Below are positions 37,020 through 46,258 of a DNA stretch of 64,000 nt, piece after piece. Source of the DNA: JADLHS01 sp044225555 (GTDB lineage Bacteria; Verrucomicrobiota; Verrucomicrobiia; Limisphaerales; JADLHS01); contig JBGAIM010000011.1 of the NCBI GenBank assembly GCA_044225555.1, forward strand, positions 124,001-188,000, given 5' to 3'. A program made the position numbers and the translations under genes. The notes beneath the pieces are model-generated. The model was not told where the DNA came from and ran no database searches. It worked only from the letters and a program-made list of their open reading frames with translations. Position 1 is the stretch's first letter. Each line of letters begins with the position of its first letter.

Positions 37020-39317
37020 TCAACTGACGCTCGCGGGCGAAAGCAGGGTCTCAGCACTCCGGCTGGGCAGCTTGTTCAACCGGCCACGCAGCGCAAATGT
37101 GAGGGCTTTGAGCGTGATCTCCGAAATGAGGAAGGGCTTCCCGACAAAGTCACTGCCACCACTTGCGGTCATCCGCGTACGAGCTTTGAAATCGCTGTGA
37201 CCGGTGACAAATACCACCGGTGTGGAGGTGTTGGTCGCTGTTTGACGAATCTTGGCGCAGGCTTCGAAGCCGTCCATGCCTGGCATTTGCACATCCATGA
37301 AGATGACGTCGTAACTCCGCGCGGTCGCCAAGGTCACGGCGGCGTCACCATCCTCGGCGCTGTCCGGCTTTTCAAAAGTCATCTGTAACGCGACCGTCAC
37401 GGCCCGCCGGGCCACCGGGTCGTCATCTACCACCAGCATGCGGATGGGCGGATTCGTCAGGACACTGGTTTCAGATCGCAAGGCACAAAGGTCATCAAGC
37501 AATTCGATGCTGGTTGCCAGCGTGACCAGCGTTGACCCCTTGGAGTTCTGTGGATTCTCCAGCAGTTTCCGGAGCAGGCCGTCGAGTGCCGCACTCAACT
37601 GGATGGCCGGATGCAGGGCCGGCAGATCATCCTTGGGTGTGAACGAGTGAATGCGCAGGAAGACATCAGCCAGCAGATCCTGGCGTGTCGCTTCATCAGA
37701 AGCTTCGAAGATCGCCTGGAACGCTGCCCGCAGCGGCGCCAGGTGCGCCGAGGCGCGAGCGAGAAACACACTGGCAATTTCCTGCGAATCCCCTGCCAGT
37801 TCCTCGGCGGTAAACGCACGACGGGACAACGCGCCATCCGTGGCAGTATCCGCTGAGACCGCCGAAGCCGCCGCCACGCCGGATGGCCGGCCATTCCCGA
37901 CTTGAATTGCATCACCCGCCGTCGCGGCATTTTGTACGCGCGCAGCCAGCCGCCCGCGCAATGCCAGCGTCAAAGCTTTTACGGTGATTTCAAACGTCAG
38001 GAAAGGTTTCCCGATCAATTCGCTGCCGCCGCTAAGGGTGGACTTGGCCCGCGCATCGAAGTCCGTATGGCACGTGACGAACACGACCGGAGTGGCACGA
38101 TTGATCTCGGTGTCATGAATCTTGGAGCAAAGTTCGAAGCCATCCATCCCGGGCATTTGCACATCGAGGAAGATCACGTCGTAGGTCTGATGGGTTGCCA
38201 AGGCAAGGGCCGCTTCGCCGTCTTCGGCGAGTTCAGGTTCGTTGAGAGCGCGCTTCAGCGCTACGGAAACCGCTCGCCGACTGATCGGATCGTCGTCCAC
38301 CGCCAACAAGCGGAGCGGTTGGCGCGTCAACAGATCGGGCTCAACTCCTGACCGGCAAAGATCATCGAGGAGTTCGACGCCACCGGCAAGTGTGCGCAAC
38401 GTGGACGGCGTAATGTTGGCCGCGTTGTCGTTGAGTTGTTTGAGCAGGCCCTCCACCGCAAAGGCCAGTTGCCACACCGGCAATAACTCCGGAACACCCG
38501 CCTCGCCGCGCAAAGCGTGCAACTCCCAACGGAGGGCCGCCAACATTTTTTGCCGGCCACCATCATCAGACGTGCGGTCGATTTCCTGCAGCAGCTTTCG
38601 CTGGGTGTCCAACGTTCGCCCGGCTTTTTCATGGAAGGCTTTGATTGCTTGGGCGCGAGAGACAGGATCTGCCGGCGCCGTCCCGTCCGCGACGGGCCCG
38701 GCTTGAAACGCCGCCAGGAATTCGCAAAGGCTGGCTTCCTCGGCCCGGACTTTTGTGGCAAGGCGAGTGTCAGCAGCCGCCCCAACCACCCAAGGATTAA
38801 ACTCGGCGTTGAGGGCTTTCAGGAGGCCGGAGCCAAACCTCCGGACAATAAGACCTGCCGCCAGACCGATCAAAACCAAGGACAAGAGTGCCGTCCGATT
38901 CGACTCCAGCCAATCAGCGGGCAATGCGGCCTTCCCGGCAACCGGTTGCCTTACCGCACGCCTCATCGCCGATGCGGTTGGCACGTCCTGACCAACGGCC
39001 TCCGGGATGGCAATCCGAACGCGATAGAGTTCCTGTTGTTCCCGACCGATACGCTGGTTTTTTTCCTGTTGAAAAAAGTCCGTCGTCGGATTCTTTTCCA
39101 CCTCGGAAGTGTAGAGATCTGCAGCGCCGGCCAAGCAGGCGCACGAAAGGGCGGCGAGGAAGCCCATCCGACTCGACCGGACGATTGGGCTTGGCCGCAG
39201 ATTCACCGCGCCGGAACCGCCGCCAAGGCGAAAGTTCAACGCCACCACGGCAGATTTGAACTGCCTGGCGATCATCCGTCCGACGAATGCTAAGGTCGGC
39301 TCCGTTTTCTTGTTCAT
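37020..39317 (-). CDS. Membrane protein with two tandem (Hpt-like + receiver) units
   Basis: A 765-residue protein. A hydrophobic segment near 51-66 (signal-like) and a membrane helix near 143-158 precede a duplicated unit. Each unit has a helical domain with an Hpt-like HxLxG or IHS stretch (H267, H557) and a receiver domain (VDDDP at 340 and 630; phosphoacceptors D385 and D675; GKPF at 436 and 726). The repeat length is about 290 residues. No kinase or DNA-binding domain is present. ATG at 51 is an alternative start giving a clean signal peptide. It ends 22 bases from the convergent PP-loop gene. Confidence 0.8.
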   Translation of the reverse strand: MNKKTEPTLAFVGRMIARQFKSAVVALNFRLGGGSGAVNLRPSPIVRSSRMGFLAALSCACLAGAADLYTSEVEKNPTTDFFQQEKNQRIGREQQELYRVRIAIPEAVGQDVPTASAMRRAVRQPVAGKAALPADWLESNRTALLSLVLIGLAAGLIVRRFGSGLLKALNAEFNPWVVGAAADTRLATKVRAEEASLCEFLAAFQAGPVADGTAPADPVSRAQAIKAFHEKAGRTLDTQRKLLQEIDRTSDDGGRQKMLAALRWELHALRGEAGVPELLPVWQLAFAVEGLLKQLNDNAANITPSTLRTLAGGVELLDDLCRSGVEPDLLTRQPLRLLAVDDDPISRRAVSVALKRALNEPELAEDGEAALALATHQTYDVIFLDVQMPGMDGFELCSKIHDTEINRATPVVFVTCHTDFDARAKSTLSGGSELIGKPFLTFEITVKALTLALRGRLAARVQNAATAGDAIQVGNGRPSGVAAASAVSADTATDGALSRRAFTAEELAGDSQEIASVFLARASAHLAPLRAAFQAIFEASDEATRQDLLADVFLRIHSFTPKDDLPALHPAIQLSAALDGLLRKLLENPQNSKGSTLVTLATSIELLDDLCALRSETSVLTNPPIRMLVVDDDPVARRAVTVALQMTFEKPDSAEDGDAAVTLATARSYDVIFMDVQMPGMDGFEACAKIRQTATNTSTPVVFVTGHSDFKARTRMTASGGSDFVGKPFLISEITLKALTFALRGRLNKLPSRSAETLLSPASVS

Positions 39318-39353
39318 GCCTTCACGGAATCTGGCGCGTCTCCTTCCCCAGGT

Positions 39354-41099
39354 TCAGGGAGTTATGGTGTTCTGGTTGGCGGCCACGGTCGCCCAACGAC
39401 CGCGAAAGACCGTTTGCAAACTCGGGGTCAGCGGCGGGAGTTTGGTGCCGCTGTTGAAATTGAGATCGTAGGTGTATTCTCGTTTCGGAGGGCTGTACAC
39501 GTCTGACTTGCCCCAGACATTCGTGGCGTAGAGGCTCGGGAACATCTTCACCAAGGAGCCATTGTAATGCAGTGGGACGGCGGTGGTACTCGGCGACCAA
39601 TCTTCCAGAAAGCGCATGAAATTCTCCATGCCCCCGCTGAAGGCCGCCGCCGTCGTGGGCACATCACCGGTCAGAATCGCCGCGTTGACGGTAGTCGCGG
39701 CTCCTTTGCGCGAGCTGGAGGCCTTGGCGCTGTTGGTATCCGCCCAGTTGACCGAAAGGACGGTGATGGCGTCGCTGACTAGTGCTGCCGGCAAAGTGGC
39801 ACTGGTGTTGGAGCTTCCCAGATGTGCCGGGTTCGGCTGGTTGTAATGGCCGAGGACGTAAAGTGGCCGCGCCGTGGCAATGGTCAAACCCCGGGACGGA
39901 AGGTTGGTGCCATTGACAACCCGCACGGCGGCGAGGTTGGTGCCGGGCAAAGTGCGCCGATCCAGAACGTAGAGTGAAGACACATCTTTGGACCCGAGTG
40001 CGACCCGCAGATTGGCATTGGTGGCACTCCATGCCTTTAGCGCGGCGACGTTGATTTCAATGGGTATGACAACTTTGCCTTCCCGCTTGTCGGTGAAACT
40101 CTTGTTAGTCGTGACGATGGTAGCCAACTGGTTGCTGGGAACGACCGTCGCGTAATTATCGAATCTGCCACTGGTGGCAGTGATCCCAGAGTTGGATACC
40201 GTCAGGATCATGTCCACCTGATTGTAAAAGCGCAGACGACCGAGCGGCGAATTGGGATCCTCGCCGGCCGGGGGCGGATGGATGATCTCGCGGATCGCCT
40301 GCGGGGTGTTGGTAACACCAATGGGCAGGTTCATGGGCGGAACCGGGAAGGTTTTCTTTGCCTGATAAACCACGGAGCCACTCGGGTTGCCGCGTGGATC
40401 CAGCGGATGTCGGTCGAACAAGATATCACTCACGGCGGTGACATCGCCTTGGAACGTCAGAATACTGTCCGGCCCGGCGTAGAGTTTTCCATTGGAATGA
40501 ACCCGTCCTTTTTGGGTGTAGGGTTCCGAGCAGCAGGTTTCCATGTCACCCGACGAAAAGAGCGCGAACTGAAAGATCGGAATGCGGGCCAGCTCCATTT
40601 GCTGGGCAACCCCACCAACGACCGGTTGTATCGAGGCCGTATCGCGAGCGTGGGAAGCGACCGTGTAGGTCGTAACGAAGGCCCGCAGGCCAGCGTAGGG
40701 AGCGCTCAGAACGACGTAGCTGTTGGTATTCGCGCCCAGGACGTAGGACATTTCGGTGTGGCCAATGGCGTCATTGAATTCCCATTGCCCCCAATAGGAG
40801 GAGTCCGAAGTCGTAGGCACCGCCGCCCGGTAATTGTCGAGATTATCGATCACCAGTTTTTCGCCACCCGTCAGGAAATCCCGCGTCATCCGGGTGACTA
40901 CTTTTTCCGTGGCCGCCTCGGCCGCAGCCACCGACCGGTCGTATTGGATGGCGCGGTAGGTTTGCCGTGTCGAATTGGCCGACCAAGTCATTGCACTGGC
41001 GAGGATGGCCAGCGCGATACCCGTCATGATCAAGGTCAGGGCCAAGGCACTCCCTGCCTGCGCCGCCGCTGGATGTTGCGGTCCTTGGTTTATCTTCAT
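39354..41099 (-). CDS. PilX-like pilus/pseudopilus protein, copy 2
   Basis: A 581-residue protein with an N-terminal hydrophobic helix (GSALALTLIMTGIALAILASA, about 16-36) and a long Asn/Ser/Thr-rich outer part. It is collinear with the protein of the upstream gene: SANSTRQTYRAIQYDRSVAAAEAATEKVVTRMTRDFL, LARIPIFQF, and the shared C-terminal YTYDLNFNSGTKLPPLTPSL...FRGRWATV. It resembles PilX-type minor components. It is the last gene of the pseudopilin operon, 4 bases after its paralogue. Confidence 0.75.
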   Translation of the reverse strand: MKINQGPQHPAAAQAGSALALTLIMTGIALAILASAMTWSANSTRQTYRAIQYDRSVAAAEAATEKVVTRMTRDFLTGGEKLVIDNLDNYRAAVPTTSDSSYWGQWEFNDAIGHTEMSYVLGANTNSYVVLSAPYAGLRAFVTTYTVASHARDTASIQPVVGGVAQQMELARIPIFQFALFSSGDMETCCSEPYTQKGRVHSNGKLYAGPDSILTFQGDVTAVSDILFDRHPLDPRGNPSGSVVYQAKKTFPVPPMNLPIGVTNTPQAIREIIHPPPAGEDPNSPLGRLRFYNQVDMILTVSNSGITATSGRFDNYATVVPSNQLATIVTTNKSFTDKREGKVVIPIEINVAALKAWSATNANLRVALGSKDVSSLYVLDRRTLPGTNLAAVRVVNGTNLPSRGLTIATARPLYVLGHYNQPNPAHLGSSNTSATLPAALVSDAITVLSVNWADTNSAKASSSRKGAATTVNAAILTGDVPTTAAAFSGGMENFMRFLEDWSPSTTAVPLHYNGSLVKMFPSLYATNVWGKSDVYSPPKREYTYDLNFNSGTKLPPLTPSLQTVFRGRWATVAANQNTITP

Positions 41100-41103
41100 G
41101 CGG

Positions 41104-42828
41104 TCAGGGCGTTACAGCCAGCGTGTTGTTATCAGGCCCCACGGTGGCCCATTGGCCGCGGAACACTTTCAATAAGCTCGGAGTCAACGGCGGCAGCCGG
41201 GTCGCATCGTTGAAGCTCAGATCGTAAGCCCAGTTGCGTTTGGGCGGATCGTAAACGCCCGACTTGCCCCAGGCGTTGGTGGCGTAAAGACTGGGAAACA
41301 TTTTGACCATGGACCCGTTATAGGTGAACACATTGGCCAGTTTCCATTCTTCCAGAAAACGCGGGAAGTTCTCCATGCCACCGCTGTACTTGCCGGATGT
41401 GGTTTCCACCACACCGGTGAGAATGGCGGCGTTAACCGTGGTAGGCTTGGCCGCCCGTGAACTCAGACTGTTAGTGCTGTTGGCGTCCGTCCAGTTTGTC
41501 GAAAGAATTGTGACGGCATCAGCCACCAGCGAAGCCGGCCGCGTACTCGTCGTATTGGTCGTTCCGAGATTGGCGGAGTTTGTCTGGTTATAGTTTCCCC
41601 AGACGTAAAGCGGGCGGGCCGTGGCCACTGTCAGCCCTTTGGCCGGGAGGGTCAGCCCATTGCGCAAACGCACCGCGGCCAATTCCGTGCCCGCCATAGT
41701 GCGACGGTCCAAAACGTAAACCGACGAAATGCTGCCCACATTGGAATTGGTTCGACTCCACTCGGCAAGCGCGCCGACGTTGATGTCTAGGGGCCGGACG
41801 GTCTTCTCCTCGCGCGCGTCGCGAAAACTGTTGGTGGTGGATACAATTCCCGCGAGTTCGTTGGTCGGGACACTGGTCGCGAAGTTGTTGGCCCGACCGC
41901 TCGTTGCACTGACCCCCGAGTTTGAAACCACCAGGACCATATCGGCCTGGTTGTAGTATCGCAAGCGGCCAAGCGGTGAATTCGCATCTTCACCGGAGGG
42001 AGGCGGTTGAACAATTTCACGGATGGCTTCAGGTGTGTTGTTGGTGCCAATCGGAAGCGTCATGGCTGCAACCGGCGAAACCTTCAGTTCCGGATGTTCA
42101 TAAACCGCACTGCCGGACGGCGCGCCGCGGGTATCGAGTGGATGGCGCTGGAACAGGATGTTCGCAACGGCAGTGACGTCAGATTGAAAGGTCAAGGCGT
42201 TATCAGGCTCGACATAGAGAATATTGTTGGCGTGAACCCGGCCGGTAATCGTGAGCGGTTGACCGCAACTGATTTCCATGTCGCTCGAGCCGTACATCGC
42301 AAACTGAAAGATGGGAATCCGGGCCAGTTGCACCTCCTGTAGAACTCCGGCTACAACCTTCTGCAACGACGCCGTGTCCCGGGCATGTGAAACCACCCGA
42401 TACGTCGAGACAAATGCCCGCAAGCCCGAGTAAGCCGCATTCAAAATGACGTAGTTGGTGGAACTCCCAGCCTGCACAAAAGTCTGGCCAGTATTTCCAT
42501 TGGCATCGTTGAATTCCCAATTGCTCCAGTAGGCAGAGTCGGTGCTGTTGGGGATCGAGGTGCGGTAGCTGGCGGCATTGTCGGCTACCAACTTATCGCC
42601 ACCGGACAGAAAGTCTCTGGTCATCCGGCTCACCACCTTCTCGGTGGCCGCTTCCGCCGCCGCCACCGACCGGTTGTATTGAATGGAGCGATGCGTCAGG
42701 CGGGTGGAGTTCGCCGACCAACTCATCGCGCTGGCAAGAATCGCCAGGGCGATGCCAGTCATGATCATGGTTAAGGCCAGCGCACTGCCCGCCTTGGCCG
42801 ACTGCCGGAATGAGATTTTGAACTGCAT
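41104..42828 (-). CDS. PilX-like pilus/pseudopilus protein, copy 1
   Basis: A 574-residue paralogue of the next gene, with helix GSALALTMIMTGIALAILASA near residues 14-34 and conserved blocks along the whole length (SVAAAEAATEKVVSRMTRDFLSGG, LARIPIFQFAMYGSSDMEISC, QRHPLDTRG, MENFPRFLEEW). It starts 2 bases after the prepilin gene. A tandem duplication of one ancestral gene is clear; divergence suggests different roles. Confidence 0.75.
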   Translation of the reverse strand: MQFKISFRQSAKAGSALALTMIMTGIALAILASAMSWSANSTRLTHRSIQYNRSVAAAEAATEKVVSRMTRDFLSGGDKLVADNAASYRTSIPNSTDSAYWSNWEFNDANGNTGQTFVQAGSSTNYVILNAAYSGLRAFVSTYRVVSHARDTASLQKVVAGVLQEVQLARIPIFQFAMYGSSDMEISCGQPLTITGRVHANNILYVEPDNALTFQSDVTAVANILFQRHPLDTRGAPSGSAVYEHPELKVSPVAAMTLPIGTNNTPEAIREIVQPPPSGEDANSPLGRLRYYNQADMVLVVSNSGVSATSGRANNFATSVPTNELAGIVSTTNSFRDAREEKTVRPLDINVGALAEWSRTNSNVGSISSVYVLDRRTMAGTELAAVRLRNGLTLPAKGLTVATARPLYVWGNYNQTNSANLGTTNTTSTRPASLVADAVTILSTNWTDANSTNSLSSRAAKPTTVNAAILTGVVETTSGKYSGGMENFPRFLEEWKLANVFTYNGSMVKMFPSLYATNAWGKSGVYDPPKRNWAYDLSFNDATRLPPLTPSLLKVFRGQWATVGPDNNTLAVTP

Positions 42829-42830
42829 TG

Positions 42831-43439
42831 CTACTCCAGGGCGCGGCGGGTGACGGAGGTTTCCAGCCGGTAGTAATCCGCCACCTGCAGGTACTTTCGA
42901 GGCTGAAAGAATTCCAGGTTGATATGGATGACCCGGTTATTCTGGATGTTGGTAAGCACATTCCCGCGGTAGTCCTGTGCGCGAAAGACCAGAGAATTGG
43001 TGATCGACTCAGCCAGCACCATGGCCGACCCCGGAGTGCTCGTGGTACGCCGGAAGGTCTGATCCGAGGGGTTGACAAAGTAAATGACGAAGTTGGCGCT
43101 GTTGGTAGTGGGCCGGATCATCAGTGCCGTGCCCTGTTGCTTCTCCCCGTCAAGCAAGGCCACGAACACCCCGGCATTGACGTTTCCAACCGCGGTGGCC
43201 TTGCAGGTTCGGATCTCTTGCGCCATTTTGCCGATCACCTTGCGCGTGTCATCCGTCGCCGTCAGCGTGGTCTCGGTGATGCGAAACATGCTCAAACCGA
43301 AAAGATGCGCGAACACAACTCCGGTGAGCACGAGCGCGAAGACAGCCACTGCAACCAACAATTCCGGGAGCGTGAAGCCCCGGGATCTGACCGGTGTTGA
43401 AATGCCATGGTCAACTGGCAAACGAGGAGTGATTCTCAT
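42831..43439 (-). CDS. PilW-like type IV prepilin
   Basis: A 202-residue prepilin: basic leader, then the prepilin peptidase site G-FTLPELLVAVAVFALVLTGVVF near residues 21-43 with the conserved Glu at +5. The body has KVIGKMAQEIRTCKAT as in PilW/GspJ-type minor pilins. It overlaps the PilV-like gene by 4 bases (ATGA). Confidence 0.85.
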   Translation of the reverse strand: MRITPRLPVDHGISTPVRSRGFTLPELLVAVAVFALVLTGVVFAHLFGLSMFRITETTLTATDDTRKVIGKMAQEIRTCKATAVGNVNAGVFVALLDGEKQQGTALMIRPTTNSANFVIYFVNPSDQTFRRTTSTPGSAMVLAESITNSLVFRAQDYRGNVLTNIQNNRVIHINLEFFQPRKYLQVADYYRLETSVTRRALE

Positions 43440-43903
43440 TGATCAGGTGCGCGAAAGGTTTCGACTGAGTTGGTGATGACTTGGCCCCCCCGGTAACTCC
43501 AGATGCAATCCACCCGGATCCGCCGGAGCGGAGGGTTGGTGGATACCTGTGAAATGGCAGTCCGTAGCGTGGCGGTCGAGACGGTGACGCCCGAGCCGGA
43601 CAAATCCAAGGTGACAACCTTCGTGGGGAAGTTTGTGGCGGCCAATTGATCCACATTAGGCCAACTCGATGTATCCCACCGGGCGCTGCGCGTTTCTTCG
43701 AGCCGCTCCATCGCCCGGGCGTTGGCAGCCTGTGCCAGCGCAGCCTTCTGTGCCGAGTTTGAACAGTAATGGTAGCCGTTCACAATCCCGCCAATCGCCA
43801 AACCCGTCACAGCCAAGGCCACGACGACTTCCACCAACGTCATGCCCGCCTGACCTCGGTTAACAGGTCGCCGCTGTCCTCGTCCTGAACATTTCATTTT
43901 CAT
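43436..43903 (-). CDS. PilV-like type IV prepilin
   Basis: A 156-residue prepilin with cleavage site G-MTLVEVVVALAVTGLAIGG near residues 20-40 and conserved Glu at +5. It resembles PilV/GspI minor pilins. ATG at 43903 has GGAGAAAG about 10 bases upstream; longer frames lie in untranslated sequence. It is the first gene of a four-gene operon that supplies minor pilins but no secretin, ATPase or platform protein; those must be encoded elsewhere. Confidence 0.85.
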   Translation of the reverse strand: MKMKCSGRGQRRPVNRGQAGMTLVEVVVALAVTGLAIGGIVNGYHYCSNSAQKAALAQAANARAMERLEETRSARWDTSSWPNVDQLAATNFPTKVVTLDLSGSGVTVSTATLRTAISQVSTNPPLRRIRVDCIWSYRGGQVITNSVETFRAPDQ

Positions 43904-43916
43904 TGAATCGGGCTTT

Positions 43917-43951
43917 CTCCGCCAGGCGGAGCGAGTCCTTTCTCGAGAAAG
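43917..43951 (-). promoter_or_regulatory. Two palindromes before the pseudopilin operon
   Basis: CTCCGCC-A-GGCGGAG (43917-43931) would let the ribosome site of the first gene pair with the upstream arm. Next to it CTTTCTCGAGAAAG (43938-43951) is a perfect 14-base palindrome, a possible operator. Both lie within 50 bases of the ATG. Confidence 0.45.
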
Positions 43952-44181
43952 AACCCACCGATTACAGCACATTTCTGGCCGATCTTGATTTTGGAAGCGT
44001 TTGAACTGCGCCCCGCAAACGGGCAATCGCGTGACCAGCTACCAATGAGAATTACACGCACTGCTTGGCAATCAGCGTCAGCACCCACGCCGCGCCCGAA
44101 TCAGCTAAGGTCCTGCTGACCACTGTCAAGAAATGGACCTGTCACGAACCAGGACGATGTGTCCAGATTTGTCGTACAAGG

Positions 44182-44222
44182 CTGGTCTGTTTGACCAGCT
44201 TAACGAATCTCCTGAGATTCGC
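44182..44222. promoter_or_regulatory. Two adjacent dyads upstream of the GDPD-LamG gene
   Basis: GCTGGTC-5-GACCAGC (44182-44200) and CGAATCTC-2-GAGATTCG (44205-44222) are perfect inverted repeats five bases apart. They sit about 170 bases before the GTG at 44393 in a 489-base gap that holds no other recognised feature. The second has too small a loop for a stable RNA hairpin and may be a protein-binding site. Confidence 0.45.
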
Positions 44223-44392
44223 GTGCTGGCCAAATACGCGTGAGGCACAACTGCCACCAACGGGACTCGTCACCTGCGCCCTTTAGACCCAAGGCAATCC
44301 TCGCAGGAGCGCTCTCAAGCTCATGTCAGCCATGACGTCCGGAACCTTGGATTAACTTTGACGTCAGAGGCTTAGTGCGTTAGGAGGTATCC

Positions 44393-46186
44393 GTGCCTCA
44401 ACCGTTTTTCTACCACTGGTTTCTATTTGTCTCAGCTCTGGCAAGTGTGACCCCATTGCAGGGTGCGTCCGTGTTGAGTATTTCTCATCGTGGCGGGAGT
44501 TTATTTGCGCCGGAAAACACCATCGCGGCCTTTACCAACTCCCTCGCCGTTGCGGATCTGATGGAAACGGATTCCCAGATTACGAGCGATGGAAAGTTTG
44601 TCATCATGCACGATCTCTCGGTGGATCGTACCACCGACGGTACGGGGTTGATTGCGACCCAAACTCTGGCGCGATTGAAACTCCTTGATGCAGGTTCATG
44701 GTTTTCCCCCGCCTATGTCGGCCAACGAATTCCGACCTTGGAAGAGATGATTACGAACACCTTGCCCGCCGCGGTTCCGTTTATCGAAGCCAAGGCAGGC
44801 GGTGCCGCAGCATACGTCGCAGAGTTTCAACGCCTGAATATGGTGACGAACATCGTATTGCAATCCTTCGACTGGAATTTCCTGTCGCAAGTTCACGCGC
44901 TCGAACCGAGCCTGCGGCTGTGTGCCCTTGGCAGCGGCACTCTCACCGCAGCGAGCTTGACCTCGATCACCAACGCTGGCGCACGCATGGTTTCGTGGGC
45001 CGGCGCAAATGTCGGCACCAACGAAATCAACCTCGCGCACAGCCTGGGATTGACCCTCTTCGTCTGGACCATCAACAGCCGCGCGGAGATAACCAATTTC
45101 ATCGCGCTGGGTGTGGACGGAATCGTCTCCGACGATCCCTGGGCCGTCCGCGGCTTGCCACCGCCGATCAATTACACCAACAACCCGCCAACCACCCCGC
45201 CTGATCTGGGCAACCAGCTTATCGCTTATTGGAAAATGGATGACGGGCTCGTAAACGTTCTCGCGACCGGGATAACCGACAGCAAATCGTCGAACCACGC
45301 AACCTTTGTTCGCAACGATGGCCTTTCACACTGGCTCAGTGGAAGCAGCGCCAGATTTGGCGGAAGCCTCCAGCTGGCCGGCTCGAATGCCTACGTCAGT
45401 GTCGCGGCCACGACGAGCCTGAACATCAATACCAATGAACTTTCAGTCTCAGCATGGGTCCGACTCGATCAGTTGCCCGCGCAATTATCCACCAGCTTTG
45501 GCGCCATCTACGATTCCACGACCGACTGCTACGTGCTTTATCTCGACAAGGCCAACAACGAGTTGCGATTCAAAATCACCGATACCAACGGGCAGGCTGC
45601 GCGCCCTGGAATTGCTGCGGCATTTTTGCGAACCAATGAATGGCTGCACATCGCTGCGGTTTTCAATGGCAACGCCGGTGCCGCCGGGATGGCTGCGATC
45701 TATTTGAATGGAGTGGAAATGGATACCCACCCGGGGAACGACAGCACGCCCGGTGTGGGTTTGGTGGCCAACGTGAAAGCCGGCCAGGCTGCCGCCATGG
45801 GCCGCGAGGGACCGACTGGAGGCAATTATTTTAATGGCGCAGTGGATGATTTTGCCCTCTGGCGGCGCGCCCTGACGCCAACGGAAATTCAATCCATCTT
45901 CAGTGCTGGACAACTTGGCCAAAGCCTGGCCGATTTGCTGATTCAACCAACACCCTTGCTCACCATCACCTCGATCCAACGGCTTTGGCCTGGTGGCCAG
46001 CTAGAAATCAACTTCGAAAGCCAAGGCGCCTGGTCTTCGTTTCGACTCCGTCACGCGACCAACATCGCCGGACCGTATTTTCCGATTGCCGGCCTCGTGC
46101 CCGTTGTGCTGGGCGGTGGCAACTATCGGTACGACTATTCGCCCACCAACAATGCTGGTGAGTTCTTTCGCATTGAAGGGTTATGA
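44393..46186 (+). CDS. Secreted glycerophosphodiester phosphodiesterase fused to a LamG domain
   Basis: A 597-residue exported protein starting at GTG, supported by a perfect AGGAGGT 4 bases upstream. After a signal peptide (to about 24) comes a GDPD domain (about 27-255): HRGGSLFAPENTIAAF, the E-x-D in METDSQIT, VIMHDLSVDRTTDGTG, PFIEAKAG. A LamG/concanavalin domain (about 275-505: LIAYWKMDDG, LSVSAWVRLDQL, LYLDKANNELRF, DDFALWRRALTPTEI) and a C-terminal module ending GEFFRIEGL follow. It may release glycerol-3-phosphate from diesters, which GlpT and GlpD further along could use. Confidence 0.88.
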   Translation: MPQPFFYHWFLFVSALASVTPLQGASVLSISHRGGSLFAPENTIAAFTNSLAVADLMETDSQITSDGKFVIMHDLSVDRTTDGTGLIATQTLARLKLLDAGSWFSPAYVGQRIPTLEEMITNTLPAAVPFIEAKAGGAAAYVAEFQRLNMVTNIVLQSFDWNFLSQVHALEPSLRLCALGSGTLTAASLTSITNAGARMVSWAGANVGTNEINLAHSLGLTLFVWTINSRAEITNFIALGVDGIVSDDPWAVRGLPPPINYTNNPPTTPPDLGNQLIAYWKMDDGLVNVLATGITDSKSSNHATFVRNDGLSHWLSGSSARFGGSLQLAGSNAYVSVAATTSLNINTNELSVSAWVRLDQLPAQLSTSFGAIYDSTTDCYVLYLDKANNELRFKITDTNGQAARPGIAAAFLRTNEWLHIAAVFNGNAGAAGMAAIYLNGVEMDTHPGNDSTPGVGLVANVKAGQAAAMGREGPTGGNYFNGAVDDFALWRRALTPTEIQSIFSAGQLGQSLADLLIQPTPLLTITSIQRLWPGGQLEINFESQGAWSSFRLRHATNIAGPYFPIAGLVPVVLGGGNYRYDYSPTNNAGEFFRIEGL

Positions 46187-46202
46187 GACGGGTCGTTTGA
46201 CC

Positions 46203-46221
46203 ATCGGCAGTTTTGCCGACT
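46203..46221 (+). promoter_or_regulatory. Repeated dyad motif, copy 1 (before the GH127-like gene)
   Basis: ATCGGCAGTTTTGCCGACT contains the dyad TCGGCA-4-TGCCGA. The same 19 bases occur at 54513-54531 and 55123-55141. Here it ends 37 bases before the ATG at 46259 and is preceded by TTGACC. Confidence 0.7.
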
Positions 46222-46258
46222 CGCACATTGGCAAATGTTTTTTTAGCCTGACTGACCG

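Noticed and set aside
44359..44366. Palindrome TGACGTCA upstream of the GDPD gene
   Set aside because: Eight bases are expected by chance at this scale and no partner site was seen.
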